A stretch of DNA of 64,000 nt, taken from NCBI GenBank assembly GCA_944386565.1, contig CALXBO010000076.1:29595-93594 (forward strand). The letters are read 5' to 3'. The number at the start of each line of letters is the position of its first letter. Within the stretch, counting starts at the first letter, position 1. The notes beneath the pieces were generated by a model. It saw nothing but the letters and a program-made list of their open reading frames with translations. It was not told where the DNA came from and did not search any database. A program made the translations under genes and the position numbers. Below are positions 63,832-64,000 of the stretch, piece after piece. The stretch comes from an uncultured Ruthenibacterium sp. Its GTDB lineage: Bacteria; Bacillota; Clostridia; Oscillospirales; Ruminococcaceae.

Positions 63832-63956
63832 AAACGGATTTGATATTACTACATTTCGGCTCAGAGCCCATAATTGCCGACTTGATCCGGCTCAAAGGTG
63901 GCCGACGCGGAATCCGGCATACAAATAATCATCCACCGGCGTAGCCGGTGGTTTTT
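63832..63956 (+). ncRNA. Candidate small RNA
   Basis: A region of about 125 nt bounded by the promoter above and the terminator below, with no convincing ORF. It contains short stems such as GGCTCAGAGCC and CCGG...CCGG. It could alternatively be the palindromic edge of an IS200/IS605-like element lying beyond the window. Confidence 0.35.
63933..63956 (+). terminator. Plus-strand terminator
   Basis: CCACCGGC (63933-63940) pairs perfectly with GCCGGTGG (63944-63951), loop GTA, followed by TTTTT. Confidence 0.85.
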
Positions 63957-64000
63957 CATTTGCGGGCATAGCCCTCTGTTCTTCGCACGCGCGTTAACGC

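Overview
The window looks like a chromosomal segment of a strictly anaerobic, endospore-forming Clostridia member, most likely near Oscillospiraceae/Ruminococcaceae. The evidence is a complete spoIIIAA-AH operon, a gerA-type germinant receptor operon, yunB, T-box controlled tRNA synthetase genes, GatCAB, HPr kinase, the DXP isoprenoid pathway and an [FeFe]-hydrogenase-type protein. Host genes are fairly GC-rich. The intron and the recombinase region look more AT-rich by eye.

Layout. (1) 1-202: start of a GntR/YtrA-type regulator with a 15-bp palindromic operator. (2) 328-1880: tyrS behind a tyrosine T-box; its promoter -35 box overlaps the recN stop. (3) 1894-12235: a long minus-strand housekeeping run read as asp23, nusB, a TsaD-like gene, xseA, xseB, ispA, a DUF212 gene, dxs, tlyA, nadK, argR, recN. 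(4) 12262-16973: spoIIIAA-AH. (5) 17029-22973: yunB, ligA, gatC, gatA, gatB. (6) 23062-24164: pfkA with its own promoter and terminator. (7) 24198-35952: an operon reading hprK, PHP hydrolase, ROK glucokinase, murB, rapZ, whiA, dnaE. dnaE is split by a 2.8-kb group II intron encoding an RT-HNH maturase; the two exons join in frame at the codon after the third catalytic aspartate. (8) 35998-39570: gerAA-AB-AC, divergent from a DUF421-DUF4363 pair; then nrdR, a TIM-barrel isomerase-like gene, an aminotransferase, and ileS behind an isoleucine T-box. (9) 46957-50068: an alcohol/aldehyde dehydrogenase pair run by an autoregulated MarR protein, then tRNA-Ser(GGA). (10) 50299-53500: a plus-strand module of a NuoE-like ferredoxin, a PAS-linked [FeFe]-hydrogenase-like protein and a SpoIIE-type phosphatase, which reads as a redox/H2 sensing and signalling unit. 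Its terminator appears to be split by a mobile-element remnant (53526-55585) carrying a recombinase that lacks its catalytic N-terminus and a frameshifted small gene. (11) 55617-56708: a cyclophilin-like lipoprotein and a Cys-rich probable spore-surface protein behind a sigma-K-like promoter. (12) 56709-61734: a livJHMGF branched-chain amino acid transporter. (13) 61831-63806: a YerC/TrpR-like regulator and a CNNM/CorC-family membrane protein. The latter's leader holds a short ORF (MDGDDP...) whose stop codon lies in a terminator stem, suggesting attenuation by translation, possibly Mg2+-dependent. (14) 63796-63956: a possible small RNA with promoter and terminator.

The most notable items are the dnaE intron, the acidic leader peptide before the CorC-family gene, and the hydrogenase-phosphatase module with its interrupted terminator. 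All calls come from reading the sequence; no database search was run.
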